Of a stretch of DNA of 64,000 bases, positions 8,062 through 17,149 are shown piece after piece. The position numbers were made by a program, and so were the translations under genes. Under the pieces are notes generated by a model, which worked only from the letters and a program-made list of their open reading frames with translations, made no database searches and had not been told where the DNA came from. Each line of letters begins with the position of its first letter. Position 1 is the stretch's first letter. The stretch is from Pseudoalteromonas sp. MEBiC 03607 (GTDB taxonomy: Bacteria; Pseudomonadota; Gammaproteobacteria; Enterobacterales; Alteromonadaceae): positions 1,870,501 through 1,934,500 of the forward strand of contig NZ_SRRY01000001.1 in the NCBI RefSeq assembly GCF_004792295.1, written 5' to 3'.

Positions 8062-8967
8062 GTGCCTGTTAAAGCCTCATATTTTTTAATGGTGGTGATT
8101 TGGTCAACAACACCATTGGGTATTGTTTGGAGTAGTGAAACGGTAGCGCCGACCCTAGCCGTGTTTTTACGCATGCTGGTGGGACTGGTGTTGGCTGCCT
8201 TTGTCGTTGCTGTGGCTAATATCCGAGTGCCTTGGCATCGCCGCGCTTTGTTCCTCTATGGCTATTCGAGCATTGGTATTTTTGGTGGCATGTTATTAAG
8301 CTACATGGCCGCTAAAACGGTGCCTTCAGGGTTAATCTCATTGATGTTTGGTTTAGCGCCAATTTTGTCTGGCTTACTTGCGCAAAAGATCTTGAACGAA
8401 CCTAAGTTCAGTGCGGTTAAGCTTGCGGCACTTGGTTGCGCCTTAATTGGCTTATTTTTAGTGAGTCAGCGCCATATTCAAGGTGGGGTAGAGCAGCTTA
8501 GTGGTCTGCTATATGTATTTATGGCAGTGTGCTTTTTTAGTTTAAGTGGCGTGATGATCAAACGGGTAAGAATTGCTATTCACCCAATGGCCACCACATT
8601 CGGTGCTTTAGTATTTGTAACGCCACTGTTTTTTATTACTTGGTTGCTGGTAGATGGCCAACTTAATAGCCAGATGTGGAGTGCAAAATCACTGTACTCA
8701 ATTGTTTACTTAGGCGTGTTTGGCTCATTAATTGGTGCGCTGGCGTATTTTCATGTATTGCAAAAATTGAACGCGAGTACAGTAGCATTAACAACCTTGA
8801 TCACACCGAGCTTTGCAATTGCTATAGGCGGCTTATTAAACGATGAACCAATAGATCAAGAGCTGGTAATTGGTGCAACGGTTATTATGATAAGCCTAGC
8901 GTTCTTCCAGTTTGGCGATAAATGGATAAAACGTTTTAAAGGTATCAAGCCATTAGAAATGGGTTAA
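8062..8967 (+). CDS. EamA-family (DMT superfamily) transporter
   Basis: This 301-aa protein has ten hydrophobic spans in two EamA repeats of five. The loop 'PSGLISLMFGLAPILSGLLAQKIL..E' in the first half and 'ASTVALTTLITPSFAIAIGGLLNDEP' in the second are the paired signatures. Such proteins export amino acids or other small metabolites; the substrate is not known here. The start is a GTG preceded by AAAGGA. The leader contains a candidate attenuator, and the gene shares its upstream gap with an aromatic amino acid permease. Confidence 0.88.
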   Translation: MPVKASYFLMVVIWSTTPLGIVWSSETVAPTLAVFLRMLVGLVLAAFVVAVANIRVPWHRRALFLYGYSSIGIFGGMLLSYMAAKTVPSGLISLMFGLAPILSGLLAQKILNEPKFSAVKLAALGCALIGLFLVSQRHIQGGVEQLSGLLYVFMAVCFFSLSGVMIKRVRIAIHPMATTFGALVFVTPLFFITWLLVDGQLNSQMWSAKSLYSIVYLGVFGSLIGALAYFHVLQKLNASTVALTTLITPSFAIAIGGLLNDEPIDQELVIGATVIMISLAFFQFGDKWIKRFKGIKPLEMG

Positions 8968-8971
8968 AGCG

Positions 8972-8993
8972 AGTAGCCGCTATAGCGGCTACT
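8972..8993. terminator. Bidirectional terminator (22-bp palindrome)
   Basis: A perfect 11+11 palindrome lies between the EamA gene and motY, which converge here. It overlaps the first two bases of the motY stop triplet on the top strand. T-runs are short on the plus side, so efficiency there is uncertain. Confidence 0.65.
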
Positions 8994-9870
8994 ACATTTT
9001 AGCAATTTGAATCACTAAACGGCGGTTTGTGTTCCGGCCAAGAATGTTGTCGTTACTGGCAACATGGCGTTTTTCACCATATCCTTCAGTATCAATTTTA
9101 TTTTCATCAATACCTAAGCTAACTATATAGTCTTTAATCGCTTTTGCGCGCTTTTTAGATAATTCGAGGTTATTCCAGCGGCCGCCGTAACTATCGGTGT
9201 AAGACGAGATTGATATAGAGGCAATACTCGTATCGTACTTTAAGTATTCAGCTATTTTCTCCAAGCGCTTTTGCGATGTCTTAGTTAAGTTGCTGCTGTT
9301 TGGTTCGTAATTCATTACAGTGAACGAAATATCTTCGAAACTGTAGGGCAACATGGCATCGCGACATTGTAAAAATGCCCAGTAGGCTTGCTTGAAGTTA
9401 ACACTTGATAAGCCAACGGCAATTTTGTCGGCACTGTTTTGCCAGTCTTGGTAATAAAATGTCGGTTGGTAACCTTTTTCAAGTTCTGTGAGCATCTCCC
9501 ACGCAGTTTTATTACCCAGTTCGCCGTCAAACTTTCGTAACAGCTTCATATTAGCTAAATCACGGGCTGGGATGCCTGCACGCCAGTGTGGTGGCACTGC
9601 TTTTAAGCCAGCAATGCTGTAGTTATCTGGCCTAACAACCATATCAAGATTAAAGTTAATGTCTTTATTTTTACTGGCCGTGGTGCTAAAAATAGCCTCA
9701 CCATAGTAAGGAACTTCATGATTTAATTGGCATTCTAAGCGAGATGTTTTAACCATATTCCAGTTAGAAGTATCTGCTGTTGCAGTGTACTCACGCATAG
9801 CTGCGCTTGTATGTGTGGCAGCAAATAGCGACATAAGACTTAAACTTAAAGGGAGTAATGAAAACTTCAT
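8992..9870 (-). CDS. motY: Sodium-driven flagellar motor protein MotY
   Basis: This 292-aa protein matches MotY in length and layout: a signal peptide (about 24 residues), an N-terminal domain specific to MotY (with ECQLNHEVPYYGEAIF and a paired Cys at FLQCRDAM), and a C-terminal OmpA-like peptidoglycan-binding domain (about residues 165-290, with SSYTDSYGG, LSKKRAKAIKDYI and GRNTNRRLVIQI). MotY forms the T ring with MotX around the polar sodium motor and anchors the stators. In Vibrio, motY is known to lie beside rnt, as here. The start MKFSLLPLSLS has GGAG about ten bases upstream. Confidence 0.9.
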   Translation of the reverse strand: MKFSLLPLSLSLMSLFAATHTSAAMREYTATADTSNWNMVKTSRLECQLNHEVPYYGEAIFSTTASKNKDINFNLDMVVRPDNYSIAGLKAVPPHWRAGIPARDLANMKLLRKFDGELGNKTAWEMLTELEKGYQPTFYYQDWQNSADKIAVGLSSVNFKQAYWAFLQCRDAMLPYSFEDISFTVMNYEPNSSNLTKTSQKRLEKIAEYLKYDTSIASISISSYTDSYGGRWNNLELSKKRAKAIKDYIVSLGIDENKIDTEGYGEKRHVASNDNILGRNTNRRLVIQIAKM

Positions 9871-10086
9871 CACGGTAAATCTCCAACAAATCATCAATGC
9901 CAATTAATTGGCAAGTTTGTGTGCTAAATAGTTAAAACTGCATAGCACAGCGCTAGCTGATTAGTTTAAAGCAAATAATGTGCCTAAAAACTTGTTAAGA
10001 ATATACGATTTCAGTGTATTACCCCTAGCAGAGCAGCCGTGGTTTTTGACATAATAGCCAGCTTACACTGGCAAACCAAGAAGACT

Positions 10087-10767
10087 ATGGAAAATACTGA
10101 ACAAACTCTTTTCGCAAAACGCTTTCGTGGCTTTTTTCCTGTTGTGATTGATGTTGAAACTGCAGGCTTTAATAAAGACACCGATGCGCTATTAGAAATT
10201 GCCGCATCTGTATTAAAAATGGATGAACACGGTGTGTTAAGTATTGATCACACAGTTCATTTTCATGTTGAGCCATTTGAAGGCGCGAATATCGAGCAAG
10301 CGGCTATTGAGTTTAATGGTATTGATCCGTTTTCAGCTTTACGTGGTGCTGTACCAGAAGAAGAAGCGATTAAAGAGATCTGTAAAGTTGTGCGCAAGGC
10401 ACAAAAAGCAGCAGGTTGTCAGCGTTCAGTGGTTGTAGCACATAACGCAGCGTTTGATCACGGCTTTTTAAATGCAGCGATTGAGCGTTGTAAAATTAAG
10501 CGCACACCATTTCATCCATTTGTTAGCTTTGATACCACCTCACTTGCAGGGCTTGCGTTAGGGCAAACCGTTTTAGCCAAAGCGTGTAGAGCTGCTGGCA
10601 TTGAGTTTGATAACAAACAAGCTCACTCAGCGCTTTATGATACCGAACGCACCGCCGAGCTTTTTTGTTTGATCGTTAATCGCTGGCAGCAACTTGGTGG
10701 TTGGCCGCTACCAGAAACCGAAGTAACTGAAGAAGAACAAGACTCAGCCGCTAAAACGACTGAGTAA
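10087..10767 (+). CDS. rnt: Ribonuclease T
   Basis: This 226-aa 3'-5' exoribonuclease trims tRNA and other stable RNA ends. The DEDDh catalytic residues are present: D22 and E24 in VIDVETAGF, the Asp in [11 protein letters not shown]180 in [14 protein letters not shown] and D185. The length is slightly above the E. coli enzyme (215 aa) through an acidic C-terminal tail. The start at 10087 gives the conserved [21 protein letters not shown]-terminus. It is divergent from motY, and its 3' end overlaps the convergent FapA-like gene by 17 bases. Confidence 0.95.
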   Translation: MENTEQTLFAKRFRGFFPVVIDVETAGFNKDTDALLEIAASVLKMDEHGVLSIDHTVHFHVEPFEGANIEQAAIEFNGIDPFSALRGAVPEEEAIKEICKVVRKAQKAAGCQRSVVVAHNAAFDHGFLNAAIERCKIKRTPFHPFVSFDTTSLAGLALGQTVLAKACRAAGIEFDNKQAHSALYDTERTAELFCLIVNRWQQLGGWPLPETEVTEEEQDSAAKTTE

Positions 10768-12376
10768 TTTTTCCTTCAACATAGCGCAGCATATTAGGAG
10801 GGTAGATACGTGAAAACTGTTTACTCTCTTGCGCAATCTTAAGCTCCACCCCTGGGTGCATCAACTCATTTACTTTAAGCCTGCTTGTTGCTAGTAACCG
10901 TGAAATTTTTAGTTTGACCAAATGCTTTTTCTTTTTCGTACTGGCCGTTTTTAACTTAATTTGCTGCTCACTTGCAGTAATCTTATTAATGTAATGAGCC
11001 CGTTGTGTTGCATCTGGGATCTTGTTGGCTTTTTTGCGTGCTTGCTGTAGGGCAGCGGCTTTTGTTGCTAATAACTTTTCAAAGTCATTAATTTGTTGCT
11101 GCTTTTGGCGTAAATCATGCCAGTACTGCGCTATAAAAACACGAGTTTTGGTGCCTGATGGCGCACCAAGCTCGCCTGTTTCAATTCGCATAGCATCTAA
11201 AATATTGCCACCAATAATTTTACCGCGAGGATTGTTCGCTTTGCCCACACGAATAAGTCGTCTAGCACTTAAATCACAGTGCAATGCTTGGCGCTCTATA
11301 AACAGATCTTGCTGTGTTTTAATGTGGCAATATTGAGCATAACCAACAGAAATAGTGCGCTCGGCGGTAATATTGCAAGTAAAGGAATCTGCATTATCAC
11401 GTTTACGACCAATCGCACCTAGCATAATCGTCACTTCGCTCTTGCTTTCAATAGTCGCTGATTCGACAAAACCTAAGACTGTAATATCGCCCGTTGCTTT
11501 AACGAACATACCATCTTTAACATCACCACTGATAATAACACTGCCATCAAACTCAACATGACCTGTACTTACATCAACATGATGAAAACACAATACATCA
11601 TCAACACGCATACCACGGGGTAGGGCAACAGGCACCCCTTTAGCATCCGCGATCAGCATATTGCTATTAGCTGGGTCAATTCGTGTGCCTTCGAATGGTT
11701 CAAGAGGGAGATCTTTTCCGGGTTTAGCGGGTAAAACATCACCAAATACAGTAAAGCCATCTTCTCCACCGGTTGCAGGAACTCGCTGCATTAACGGCGT
11801 CCCAGGCTTAACTGTGATAATGGCACCTAAGTTGCGCATATCCACTTTACCGCCAGTGGTTTCTTGTGGGCTTAATACGCGGTCTTGTGCTGTTGAGCAT
11901 AAACGCACGAATTTAGCATCAGTGCCTTCTTTGGGCATTCTGCCATGTGCAATAATAGCGGAGTAATGGGCGCCGGGGGGCTGTTTAAATTGTTGCCCTA
12001 AAAATGTATCAAGCGCTCGGATACTAATACCTTTTACAACACCGGCTTCAGCCAGCATTGCTTTAGCACAGTCCATGCTGATAATTTTTCCACCGCGGGC
12101 AGTTGTTATACTTGCTTCAACCACCATGTTTTTTTCATCAATGCTAATTTTTAACTGTGCATCTACAGCTTTAGCAACAATCAAAGACTGAGTTTGGTAA
12201 TGGCTACTTGGCGTGAATAGCTTGCCGATATTGGCATCTACTAACTCAAAATTAGCATAAGGCGATTGTTCAATCGCTTCTATCAATTGTGCACTATTGA
12301 TAGGAAAACCCGCATCTCGTGGGTGTTCTTGCAAAGAGACATCACCACTTTGCTTATCGAAGGTAAACATCGACAT
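10751..12376 (-). CDS. FapA family protein (DUF342)
   Basis: This 541-aa protein belongs to the FapA (flagellar assembly protein A, DUF342) family. The middle (about residues 160-390) has the characteristic turn-rich beta-helix with repeated V-x-I/G-D elements ('[35 protein letters not shown]'), followed by a helical, Lys/Gln-rich coiled-coil segment. Vibrio FapA affects polar flagellum number and the localisation of FlhF; a role here is only inferred, helped by motY nearby. It is convergent with rnt and lies just upstream of the ssrA promoter region, on the opposite strand. Confidence 0.85.
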   Translation of the reverse strand: MSMFTFDKQSGDVSLQEHPRDAGFPINSAQLIEAIEQSPYANFELVDANIGKLFTPSSHYQTQSLIVAKAVDAQLKISIDEKNMVVEASITTARGGKIISMDCAKAMLAEAGVVKGISIRALDTFLGQQFKQPPGAHYSAIIAHGRMPKEGTDAKFVRLCSTAQDRVLSPQETTGGKVDMRNLGAIITVKPGTPLMQRVPATGGEDGFTVFGDVLPAKPGKDLPLEPFEGTRIDPANSNMLIADAKGVPVALPRGMRVDDVLCFHHVDVSTGHVEFDGSVIISGDVKDGMFVKATGDITVLGFVESATIESKSEVTIMLGAIGRKRDNADSFTCNITAERTISVGYAQYCHIKTQQDLFIERQALHCDLSARRLIRVGKANNPRGKIIGGNILDAMRIETGELGAPSGTKTRVFIAQYWHDLRQKQQQINDFEKLLATKAAALQQARKKANKIPDATQRAHYINKITASEQQIKLKTASTKKKKHLVKLKISRLLATSRLKVNELMHPGVELKIAQESKQFSRIYPPNMLRYVEGKITQSF

Positions 12377-12591
12377 TTAGTAAGTCCTGTAAAATACGGC
12401 TTGTTATTATAGTTATGTGTTGCTACAGGATTTTTATAGTAGAGGTAACAACAACCCCCATTTCAGCACAACTTTTGTACTATGTTAAGATAATGTATGC
12501 ATTAAATGTAAAAATATGTATAAAAACTGATATTTCCTGTTTGAAATTTCAGCATTCAAAGGGACTTAGCAAAAATAACCTCATTAATGCC

Positions 12592-12620
12592 TTGAGTAAA
12601 AACGACTTACTCAGTTATAC
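12592..12620 (+). promoter_or_regulatory. ssrA promoter
   Basis: TTGAGT (12592-12597) and TTATAC (12615-12620) are separated by 17 bases. Transcription would begin near 12627, leaving a short 5' leader to be removed by RNase P before the mature tmRNA start at 12654. Confidence 0.75.
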
Positions 12621-12653
12621 TGCTTGCACACTCTGAATGAGATACCAAATTCA

Positions 12654-13011
12654 GGGGCTGATTAGGATTCGACGGAATTCAAGACGCCCGAGGTGCATGT
12701 CGAGGTGCGGTTGGCCTCGTAAAAAAGCCGCAATTTAAAGTAATCGCAAACGACGATAACTACGCTCTAGCGGCATAATAGCCCGCTAGCACTTCTCCGG
12801 TGTATGTCTGTGGACCCGGTTCTGAAGTGTCACCCTACACAGACTCGCTGCGGAAACCCTGGCCGGGGTTGAAGGGCTAAAACTAAGCGGCCTCGCCTTT
12901 GCAGATCGTGTTCGTCCGAGCTGTAAAGGTTAACTAAAAGACGATACTAAGCATGTAGTACCAAAGGTCGAGGCTTTTCGGACGGGGGTTCAAATCCCCC
13001 CAGCTCCACCA
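12654..13011 (+). ncRNA. ssrA: Transfer-messenger RNA (tmRNA)
   Basis: The 358-base RNA starts GGGGCTGATT and ends in the tRNA-like part GTTCAAATCC...AGCTCCACCA, which pairs with the 5' end to form the alanyl acceptor stem. The tag frame runs 12746-12781: GCA AAC GAC GAT AAC TAC GCT CTA GCG GCA TAA TAG, encoding ANDDNYALAA. E. coli has ANDENYALAA at the same place, so the only change is Glu to Asp. The RNA rescues stalled ribosomes and marks the peptide for proteolysis, with SmpB. The CCA-containing 3' end is the integration site of the adjoining island. Confidence 0.97.
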
Positions 13012-13012
13012 A
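12995..13012 (+). repeat. attL, left 18-bp direct repeat
   Basis: The sequence TCCCCCCAGCTCCACCAA is the 3' end of ssrA and recurs exactly at 18574-18591. It marks the integration core on the left side of the island and preserves a complete tmRNA. Confidence 0.9.
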
Positions 13013-13021
13013 CACCTAGAG

Positions 13022-13064
13022 AAACCCTAAGTTACGAGTAAAATCAATGGCTTAGGGTTTTTCT
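13022..13064 (+). terminator. Island-encoded terminator downstream of ssrA
   Basis: AAACCCTAAG (13022-13031) pairs perfectly with CTTAGGGTTT (13051-13060), followed by TTCTTT. It lies 10 bases inside the island and would end the ssrA transcript in place of the native terminator, which now lies beyond attR. Confidence 0.75.
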
Positions 13065-13074
13065 TTATCCACTC

Positions 13075-13100
13075 ATTCGGGGAACCTTTTCGGGGAACCT
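13075..13100 (+). repeat. Left pair of TTCGGGGAACC repeats
   Basis: Two direct copies of TTCGGGGAACC start at 13076 and 13089. The same pair, in the same orientation, occurs at 18487-18512. Both pairs lie 62 bases from their att core on the island side, which suggests integrase or excisionase arm sites. Confidence 0.6.
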
Positions 13101-13147
13101 CTTTTAATCTAAAATACTCCCAAGTTAAATCAACACGTTAAGGTACT

Positions 13148-14530
13148 ATGGCTAAATGGAAGCGACCAAGTGGCTACCGTGGGATAGCTATTCGCGGAAA
13201 TACATACTTTGCTCGTCTTACGGTTCCTGAGGACGTTCGCGAGGTAATCGGTAAGTCTGAGTTCTGGAAAACTCTCGAAACTGACGATATTCATATCGCC
13301 CAAAAGCGAGCCGCCCTATATATACTCGAATGGAAGGCACAGATTAAACAAGCGAGAGGAGCGTCTAGCGCCGTTAAGGACGCACTCCAATGGAAACGTG
13401 AGCTTGAGGCGGAAAAACGTCGAGAAGCGCCCCTCATTGCGCAGCTACAAGCCCGATCTGAGGACGGTCAACTCTGCGCCCATCAGGTAAATGAATTGGG
13501 CCTAGGAAGTAAAGAGCATGAATTCTCGGAGTACCTCGATCAAGTTGCTGATAGGAAAGGCCCTGACGCGGCTAGGACTTTATCGAACATAGTCTATGGT
13601 GAGTCACTCCCCTGTACGACTTACCTTGAAGAATGGCTCAAGTCCCAAGAAGGGAAGTTAATCCCACGGACAATAAAACAAAGGCACACAGCGATATTGA
13701 GGCTCAATGATAAATTCCCTGTCTTACCTATTAAAAAGACTGAGGTCGCAAGGTGGATCATTGAACAAGAAGCCGAAGGGAAAGCCGAAGCCACAATTAA
13801 GGGCCTCATTGGCTCCTGTCGCTCGTTCTATGACTACCTAATGCGTATGGGCTACTTAGACCCCGAAGGCGTTAATCCCTTTGAAGGACACAAGTACAGT
13901 AAGAAGAAAAAGGCCAGCCGCAAAGAACAACGTCAAGCATGGGAAGTTGAAGACGTCATCAAGCTGGTGGCTAAGGCAAAGAGTAAAAGCGGCGATGCTA
14001 ACTTACATGACTTAATCCTTCTCGGGGCCTATACAGGCGCAAGGATCGAGGAGATAGCTCAGTTAAAAGTGGAAGACGTTAAGACCAAAGACGGCATAAC
14101 CTTTTTGTCGATTGACGAGTCAAAGTCTAACGCTGGTCTTCGCGATATTCCTGTTCATAACGACATTCTTCCCCTAGTCAATTCTCTAGCGGAGAGTAGT
14201 CCTGACGGCTACCTTTTGCCTAACGAGAAAATAACAAGCAATGGCGAGCGCTCATCGGCTATCGGGAAGCGATTCGGGCGACTTAAAAGGTCTTTAGGTT
14301 ATGACGAACGATATGTGTTTCATTCACTGAGGAAAACCTTGTCGACCTTGCTCGAGCGCTTAGGTCTACACCATAACCAAGCCGCAGAGATAACAGGACA
14401 CGAGAAAGTAGGGGAAACTTATGGGACCTACTCTGTGGGATTAACTATTGTAGAAAAGGCCGAGCTGCTTAATCGGATTACGTACCAAGGCTTAAACGTA
14501 GAACCCAAGGAGGGCAAAAGGAGGCCATAA
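13148..14530 (+). CDS. Tyrosine recombinase / integrase
   Basis: This 460-aa site-specific recombinase would integrate and excise the island at ssrA. It has an N-terminal arm-binding region (MAKWKRPSGYRGIAIRGNTYFARL, DUF6538-like), a SAM-like core-binding domain (about 155-245) and a catalytic domain. Catalytic residues visible are R299 (GARIEEIAQL), H392-x-x-R395 (HSLRK), H418 (TGHE) and a tyrosine at 425 or, by spacing, 428 (TYGTYS). It is read inward from attL, the usual position. Its last 100 bases overlap the tail of the minus-strand rha fragment. Confidence 0.94.
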   Translation: MAKWKRPSGYRGIAIRGNTYFARLTVPEDVREVIGKSEFWKTLETDDIHIAQKRAALYILEWKAQIKQARGASSAVKDALQWKRELEAEKRREAPLIAQLQARSEDGQLCAHQVNELGLGSKEHEFSEYLDQVADRKGPDAARTLSNIVYGESLPCTTYLEEWLKSQEGKLIPRTIKQRHTAILRLNDKFPVLPIKKTEVARWIIEQEAEGKAEATIKGLIGSCRSFYDYLMRMGYLDPEGVNPFEGHKYSKKKKASRKEQRQAWEVEDVIKLVAKAKSKSGDANLHDLILLGAYTGARIEEIAQLKVEDVKTKDGITFLSIDESKSNAGLRDIPVHNDILPLVNSLAESSPDGYLLPNEKITSNGERSSAIGKRFGRLKRSLGYDERYVFHSLRKTLSTLLERLGLHHNQAAEITGHEKVGETYGTYSVGLTIVEKAELLNRITYQGLNVEPKEGKRRP

Positions 14531-14730
14531 CCTTCCTCGAATTCCCGCCAACGTCTAACGACGGCATAGCGGCGAGCCGTGTCGTACTTCGTGACAAGGG
14601 TCATCGTAGAGTCGCGGTCTAGGCGGTATTGCTTGCGGGTTTCTCCGTTGGCGTCCTCGTAGTTGTCCAAAAAATCAACGGGCTGGATTTTCAGCTCGTT
14701 AAACATCTTTTCGCAGTCCGCTCGGCTCAA
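14428..14730 (-). pseudogene. Rha-type phage regulator, 3' fragment
   Basis: This 100-codon frame begins at a TTG and holds the later part of a Rha-family regulatory protein: CEKMFNELKIQPVDFLDNYE, then DANGETRKQYRLDRDSTMTL and VVRRWREFEE. It lacks the N-terminal winged-helix part, which sits in the neighbouring frame upstream (14699-14893), shifted by one base. Joining the two would need a +1 shift within the 32-base overlap. The segment MFN...VDFL occurs in both fragments, so the gene may be the product of recombination between two rha copies. The final residues overlap the integrase gene antisense and are probably not functional. Confidence 0.5.
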
Positions 14731-14893
14731 AGTTGAGCTCAGTAAAGTTTTTCTCGGTGTCTCGCACTAAAAAATCAACCGCCCCAAAATTGGGGGCGTT
14801 AAACATAGCCTCGACGTCTCGAACGACGTTGTCGTGACGTTTCCCCGTTAGCTCCGCGATCTCGCGGCTGGTCATTGTGTATTTAAGGTTCAT
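14699..14893 (-). pseudogene. Rha-type phage regulator, 5' fragment
   Basis: This 64-codon frame encodes the N-terminal DNA-binding part of a Rha-family regulator: MTSREIAELTGKRHDNVVRD, typical of phage Rha proteins, whose family has been linked to interference with lysogeny of P22-like phages. It then runs MFNAPNFGAVDFL and stops soon after. The remainder of the family's domain is in another frame just downstream (14428-14730). A weak AAGG precedes the ATG. Alternatively it is a short, self-contained DNA-binding protein. Confidence 0.5.
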
Positions 14894-15073
14894 TCACTAG
14901 AGCCTTACTCTGCCTTTAGGTCTAACCCTCTGGGAACCCCGTCGCTAAAGGGGCCGGAGCTAGGAACAAAATAAACCCTGCCCCAAAGGCCCCCAGAATT
15001 TAAACAACGGGGCCAGAATTACCCTCGAGGACAGCCCCAGAAAGGACCCGTAAGCCTTCCCAAGGCATAACCG

Positions 15074-16018
15074 TTAGTCTTCTCCGAAATACTCGAGAAA
15101 AGAGTCGTCTGGCTTGCTGTCGAGCTGTTCTTTGGCCTTCATTAGATACATCGACAAAGCTTGGACCTGTGCCTTGGGGCTTGCTCCCTTCAAGATATAG
15201 GATAAGTCTCCAGCTAACTCCTGAGCTTCGCTTTTCGTCCTTTCTCGTTCCTTTTCGGCTCTTTCAATTAAGGGCGTTATGTCCCCACCCTCGAGGACCA
15301 TTCTCCATGCCTTTACAGTCGACTTCGTCGGAAATCCCTTAGCGTCGTACTTAATTTTTAGGAGATCCCCTAGGGTATCTTTAATTGCCCCCCTGAGGGC
15401 TACTTTTACGTCATTCAGGGGGAGGTCTTCGAGATTGGCTTCGGTCCTTGCGAACCTAGCAAGGGATATATATTCAGCTAATGTGGAGCGAGAGAACACA
15501 TCTCCGTACTTCTTCATCAGCCTATCGGCCCCTTCGGTATGAGCCCCAAGGAGGAGGAGCCTAAAAACGTGGGCTTTCTTCTCGTTAGCACTAATAACTA
15601 AGGGTCGTTGATAGTTAGCCTCGAGGGCTGCCAGCATGAGGTCAACCATTGAGTTTCCTTCGACTTCTTTAATGCTGACTCTTACCTCGAGACCATGCTT
15701 AGACTTAATAGCCTTATAACGTTGATAGCCGTCCACCAGCACTAACGTGTCTTCGGTAAGTCTATTCTTGTAGTTCTCGGGTAGGTCCTTAGGGGGCTTA
15801 GCTACAAGCAACGGTGGAATGGAGGCCCCGATCGAAGGTCCTTGAGCTGCGGGTATAACGTCCCGCTCTGTTCCGCTGGCAATGGCTTTACGGTGTTCTT
15901 CCGTAAGGGACTCGAGGGCATCCGCTTTAGCTTTGGAACCTGAGTCTAAGGGCTCTCTCGCGGTTACTTCCTTTACTGGGAGAATGGTCGATAAGGGGAC
16001 TTTACGGGCTCTGCCCAT
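15074..16018 (-). CDS. ParB/Srx N-terminal-domain protein
   Basis: This 314-aa protein has a ParB-like N-terminal domain (about residues 1-135) with the motif LVDGYQRYKAIK at 94-105, the counterpart of the ParB G-x-R-R box. Residues 140-230 resemble the following helical DNA-binding part ('ANEKKAHVFRLLL', 'FSRSTLAEYISLARF'). The tail is a charged helix ending in an acidic cluster. No ParA gene accompanies it, so it may be a DNA-binding regulator of the island rather than a partition protein. The ATG has AGGAG nine bases upstream. Codon usage matches the integrase and resolvase. Confidence 0.75.
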   Translation of the reverse strand: MGRARKVPLSTILPVKEVTAREPLDSGSKAKADALESLTEEHRKAIASGTERDVIPAAQGPSIGASIPPLLVAKPPKDLPENYKNRLTEDTLVLVDGYQRYKAIKSKHGLEVRVSIKEVEGNSMVDLMLAALEANYQRPLVISANEKKAHVFRLLLLGAHTEGADRLMKKYGDVFSRSTLAEYISLARFARTEANLEDLPLNDVKVALRGAIKDTLGDLLKIKYDAKGFPTKSTVKAWRMVLEGGDITPLIERAEKERERTKSEAQELAGDLSYILKGASPKAQVQALSMYLMKAKEQLDSKPDDSFLEYFGED

Positions 16019-16160
16019 GAGGTTCTGCTCCTTATAAATAAAAAAATAAAAAGTCAGACCCTAAGCGGCGTAAAGACCACGTACAGCGGTGCCTCGGGAC
16101 GACTTAGGGGGTTCTTTGGAGGGTCCTATAGATACACTATAAAATACAGACCCTCGGGGG

Positions 16161-16364
16161 TTATTCAGAAATACCGACCCAGCAGCCAAAATGGGAGATT
16201 ATCGCGGGCTTCTTGTCGATTAACCATTCTACCGCTGTGTCTGCGTTCGTGGCGAACCACTTATCGACGTGACCGACGTGGGTCATGTTGTAGATCTCGC
16301 AGTCTTCAATGACGGTCTCGTCGCCTACTAAAATGTCTTGAACTAGGTGTGTTTGATCGATCAT
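16161..16364 (-). CDS. 67-aa hypothetical island protein
   Basis: I do not recognise this protein. It starts MIDQTHLVQDILVGDETVIED and ends HFGCWVGISE, is acidic, and has no membrane segment. Its ATG is preceded by AAGGAG nine bases away, and it sits in line between the resolvase and ParB-like genes on the same strand, which supports it as a real gene. A 140-base gap separates it from the ParB-like gene downstream, and an inverted repeat lies just before it. Confidence 0.65.
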   Translation of the reverse strand: MIDQTHLVQDILVGDETVIEDCEIYNMTHVGHVDKWFATNADTAVEWLIDKKPAIISHFGCWVGISE

Positions 16365-16391
16365 ATTTCCGTACTCCTTAATCGAAAGTGC

Positions 16392-16433
16392 GGGAGCTTA
16401 CGATGGATTTATGGCTTTGACAATGAAGCTCCC
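16392..16433. repeat. Inverted repeat between resolvase and 67-aa gene
   Basis: GGGAGCTT (16392-16399) and AAGCTCCC (16426-16433) are perfect complements around a 26-base loop. It lies just past the resolvase stop codon on the minus strand. It may be a terminator without a clear T-run, or part of a recombination site. Confidence 0.4.
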
Positions 16434-16443
16434 ACGAGTGGGA

Positions 16444-17022
16444 CTATTTCTGAGGTTGGTTCTCACGCATCTCTTTGATTATCTTAAAGACTGATGTTTT
16501 ACCAATGCCTGTCTCTCTGACGATTTGAGCGGGTTTAATTCCGTCTGAATACATTCTCTTTACCTTAGCCTTTTTCTCGTCGGAGAGTGGCGCTCTGCCC
16601 TTATAAACACCTTTAGCTTTCGCCTTAGCGATACCTTCGAGTTGCCTTTCTTTACGAAGGTTCGTTTCGAACTCCGCGAAGACACCTAGCATATCAAGGA
16701 ATGCTTTTCCTGCGGCTGTCTTTGTGTCGACGGGTTGCTCTGTGGCTTCAAGGTGAATGCCTCGAGATTTAAGGTCGTGGACTATGTCTTGTAGGTCCTT
16801 AAGAGAGCGAGCTAGACGGTCGATTCTAGTAACGACAAGCGTGTCACCTTCCCTTAAGATCTCGAGGACAAGGGATAACTCCGAACGGCCTTCTCGAGTT
16901 GTTCCCGAGGCATTTTCCTCAAAGATACGGTCGCACTTGGCTGCCTCTAAGGCTTCCCGTTGAATGCTGGTGGATTGGTCAAGAGTTGAGACTCGGGCAT
17001 AGCCATAACGATGAGCTGCCAT
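16444..17022 (-). CDS. Serine recombinase (resolvase/invertase family)
   Basis: This 192-aa protein has the resolvase catalytic domain with the nucleophile S12 in YARVSTLDQ, the RIDRLARSLKDL segment with conserved Arg residues, the long dimer helix (TAAGKAFLDMLGVFAEFETN) and a C-terminal helix-turn-helix (about 150-185). It is of the small Tn3-resolvase/DNA-invertase size. In this island it could resolve dimers, invert DNA or act as a regulator; no second recombination site is proven. GGAGG lies five bases before the ATG. It is the first of the minus-strand G+C-rich genes. Confidence 0.92.
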   Translation of the reverse strand: MAAHRYGYARVSTLDQSTSIQREALEAAKCDRIFEENASGTTREGRSELSLVLEILREGDTLVVTRIDRLARSLKDLQDIVHDLKSRGIHLEATEQPVDTKTAAGKAFLDMLGVFAEFETNLRKERQLEGIAKAKAKGVYKGRAPLSDEKKAKVKRMYSDGIKPAQIVRETGIGKTSVFKIIKEMRENQPQK

Positions 17023-17149
17023 TATACCTCCAATAGTTCATTTAGGCTCTAGAGGTCTGCATCCTATGATGGAGTTCATGGAAGATCAAGTCTAAACGAA
17101 CTACTTTTCGGTTCATGCTAAAAGTCCGCTATGGGTATACCCTTTTGGC

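Noticed and set aside
12415..12636. 73-codon plus-strand frame upstream of ssrA
   Set aside because: It has no ribosome site, a low-complexity A+T-rich content and covers the ssrA promoter.
14428..14530. Antisense overlap of integrase and rha tail as a regulatory feature
   Set aside because: The tail residues are not family-like and the rha gene is broken, so the overlap looks like decay rather than design.
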